Part shown: in pieces, positions 14,631-15,113 of the stretch
Numbering within the stretch: position 1 is the first letter of the stretch
How the letters are laid out: each line of letters starts with the position of its first letter
NCBI GenBank assembly: GCA_025800435.1
Contig: JAOXRV010000305.1
Span: forward strand, 1-15,113
Direction of reading: 5' to 3'
Origin: Cellvibrionaceae bacterium
GTDB taxonomy: Bacteria; Pseudomonadota; Gammaproteobacteria; Pseudomonadales; Cellvibrionaceae
Length of the DNA: 15,113 nt
Position numbers and translations under genes: made by a program
Notes under the pieces: model-generated
The model's database searches: none
What the model saw: only the letters and a program-made list of their open reading frames with translations
Told to the model about the DNA's origin: nothing

Positions 14631-15113
14631 ATGGCCCAAGATTATATTTCCGTGAAAATTGTTGGCCCCGGCTCGCAGCCCGAAGATCCGGACGGTTTAG
14701 CGGCAGATTTTGACAATATGCCCGATGAGATGCACACCTATAGCGCCCCCATCCTGCCCGAGCCCGAAGATACAAAAGGCCTAGACCAAGCGCTGCAACA
14801 CGCGGCCCTATTGCAGCAGGCACTCGACCAGTGTGATATCAACAGCGCAAACAACCCCGCCATTGAACTCGACCAACTGGATCGGCAAAACCGCGAATTT
14901 TTCGATCAAATTTTGGGTGAAGGGGAAGTTGGCATCCAGGCCAATGGCAGCGTTAATGCGCACTGCCAAGAGTCCCTACTGGCCGGGGTTTGGCGGGTGC
15001 AATACCACCGGCCAGACGGCGTGGTTTATAAAGATACAGTCGAGGTTGGCGCCATTCCGAATTTGGTAAAGCACCACGGCTTTAATGGCGCCCAAGCCAA
15101 TATTGCCCCTAAT
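14631..15113 (+). CDS. hupH: HupH/HyaF-family hydrogenase expression protein (3' end outside window)
   Basis: The frame from the ATG at 14631 is open to the right edge (161 codons). It shows the family features: an Asp/Glu/Pro-rich N-terminal part (AAPILPEPED-like, residues 38-47), a helical region (51-93) and the conserved ILGEGEVGI (94-102), followed by QESLLAGVWRVQYH and a C-terminal domain that begins before the cut. HupH/HyaF proteins are about 280 residues, so over 40% is missing here. They are needed for assembly of O2-tolerant hydrogenases, probably at the small-subunit Fe-S stage. It starts 13 bases after hupG in the same operon, with only a weak SD (GAGAAGCG). Confidence 0.92.
   Translation, partial: MAQDYISVKIVGPGSQPEDPDGLAADFDNMPDEMHTYSAPILPEPEDTKGLDQALQHAALLQQALDQCDINSANNPAIELDQLDRQNREFFDQILGEGEVGIQANGSVNAHCQESLLAGVWRVQYHRPDGVVYKDTVEVGAIPNLVKHHGFNGAQANIAPN

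Overview
The window looks like chromosome or genomic-island DNA from a gammaproteobacterium, probably a marine Cellvibrionales-like heterotroph. That placement rests on gene content and moderate GC, not on a marker gene. It falls into three blocks: a polymorphic-toxin/mobile-element block (about 1-5,900), a small metabolic block (about 5,980-8,880), and a hydrogenase block (about 8,950 to the right edge).

Left block. The 3' part of an Rhs/YD-repeat polymorphic toxin enters from the left. It has an Rhs core ending in a DPIGL boundary, a hydrophobic linker, an autocleaving HINT domain (Cys712 to His854-Asn855) and an unrecognised tip of about 156 residues. A small acidic gene directly behind it is the probable immunity gene. 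Next come an orphan toxin tail with no start and the 5' end of its probable immunity gene, cut off by an IS3-family insertion sequence (3678-4873) with 15-bp perfect terminal repeats and an orfA/orfB -1 frameshift. The other IS end cuts the last codons of a zeta-like kinase toxin gene, which follows a ParD-like antitoxin gene under a perfect palindromic operator that overlaps its promoter.

Middle block. A LysR-type regulator is divergent from an ACAD10/11-like acyl-CoA dehydrogenase, with a T-N11-A palindrome between them. Downstream is a structured intergenic region and a small three-helix membrane protein of unknown function.

Right block. An uptake [NiFe] hydrogenase is split into two divergent transcription units. 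On the minus strand are the small subunit (Tat signal, six cysteines for an O2-tolerant proximal cluster), the large subunit, the cytochrome b subunit and a terminal orphan BrnA-like gene. On the plus strand are the maturation genes hupD, hupF/hypC, hupG and hupH (cut by the right edge). The 286-bp region between them holds a good GG-N10-GC sigma-54 promoter match for the structural genes, an upstream dyad that could bind an enhancer-binding protein, and a 21-bp AT palindrome just before hupD. HupSLC would take electrons from H2 in the periplasm into the quinone pool, and HupD/F/G/H would mature the large and small subunits.
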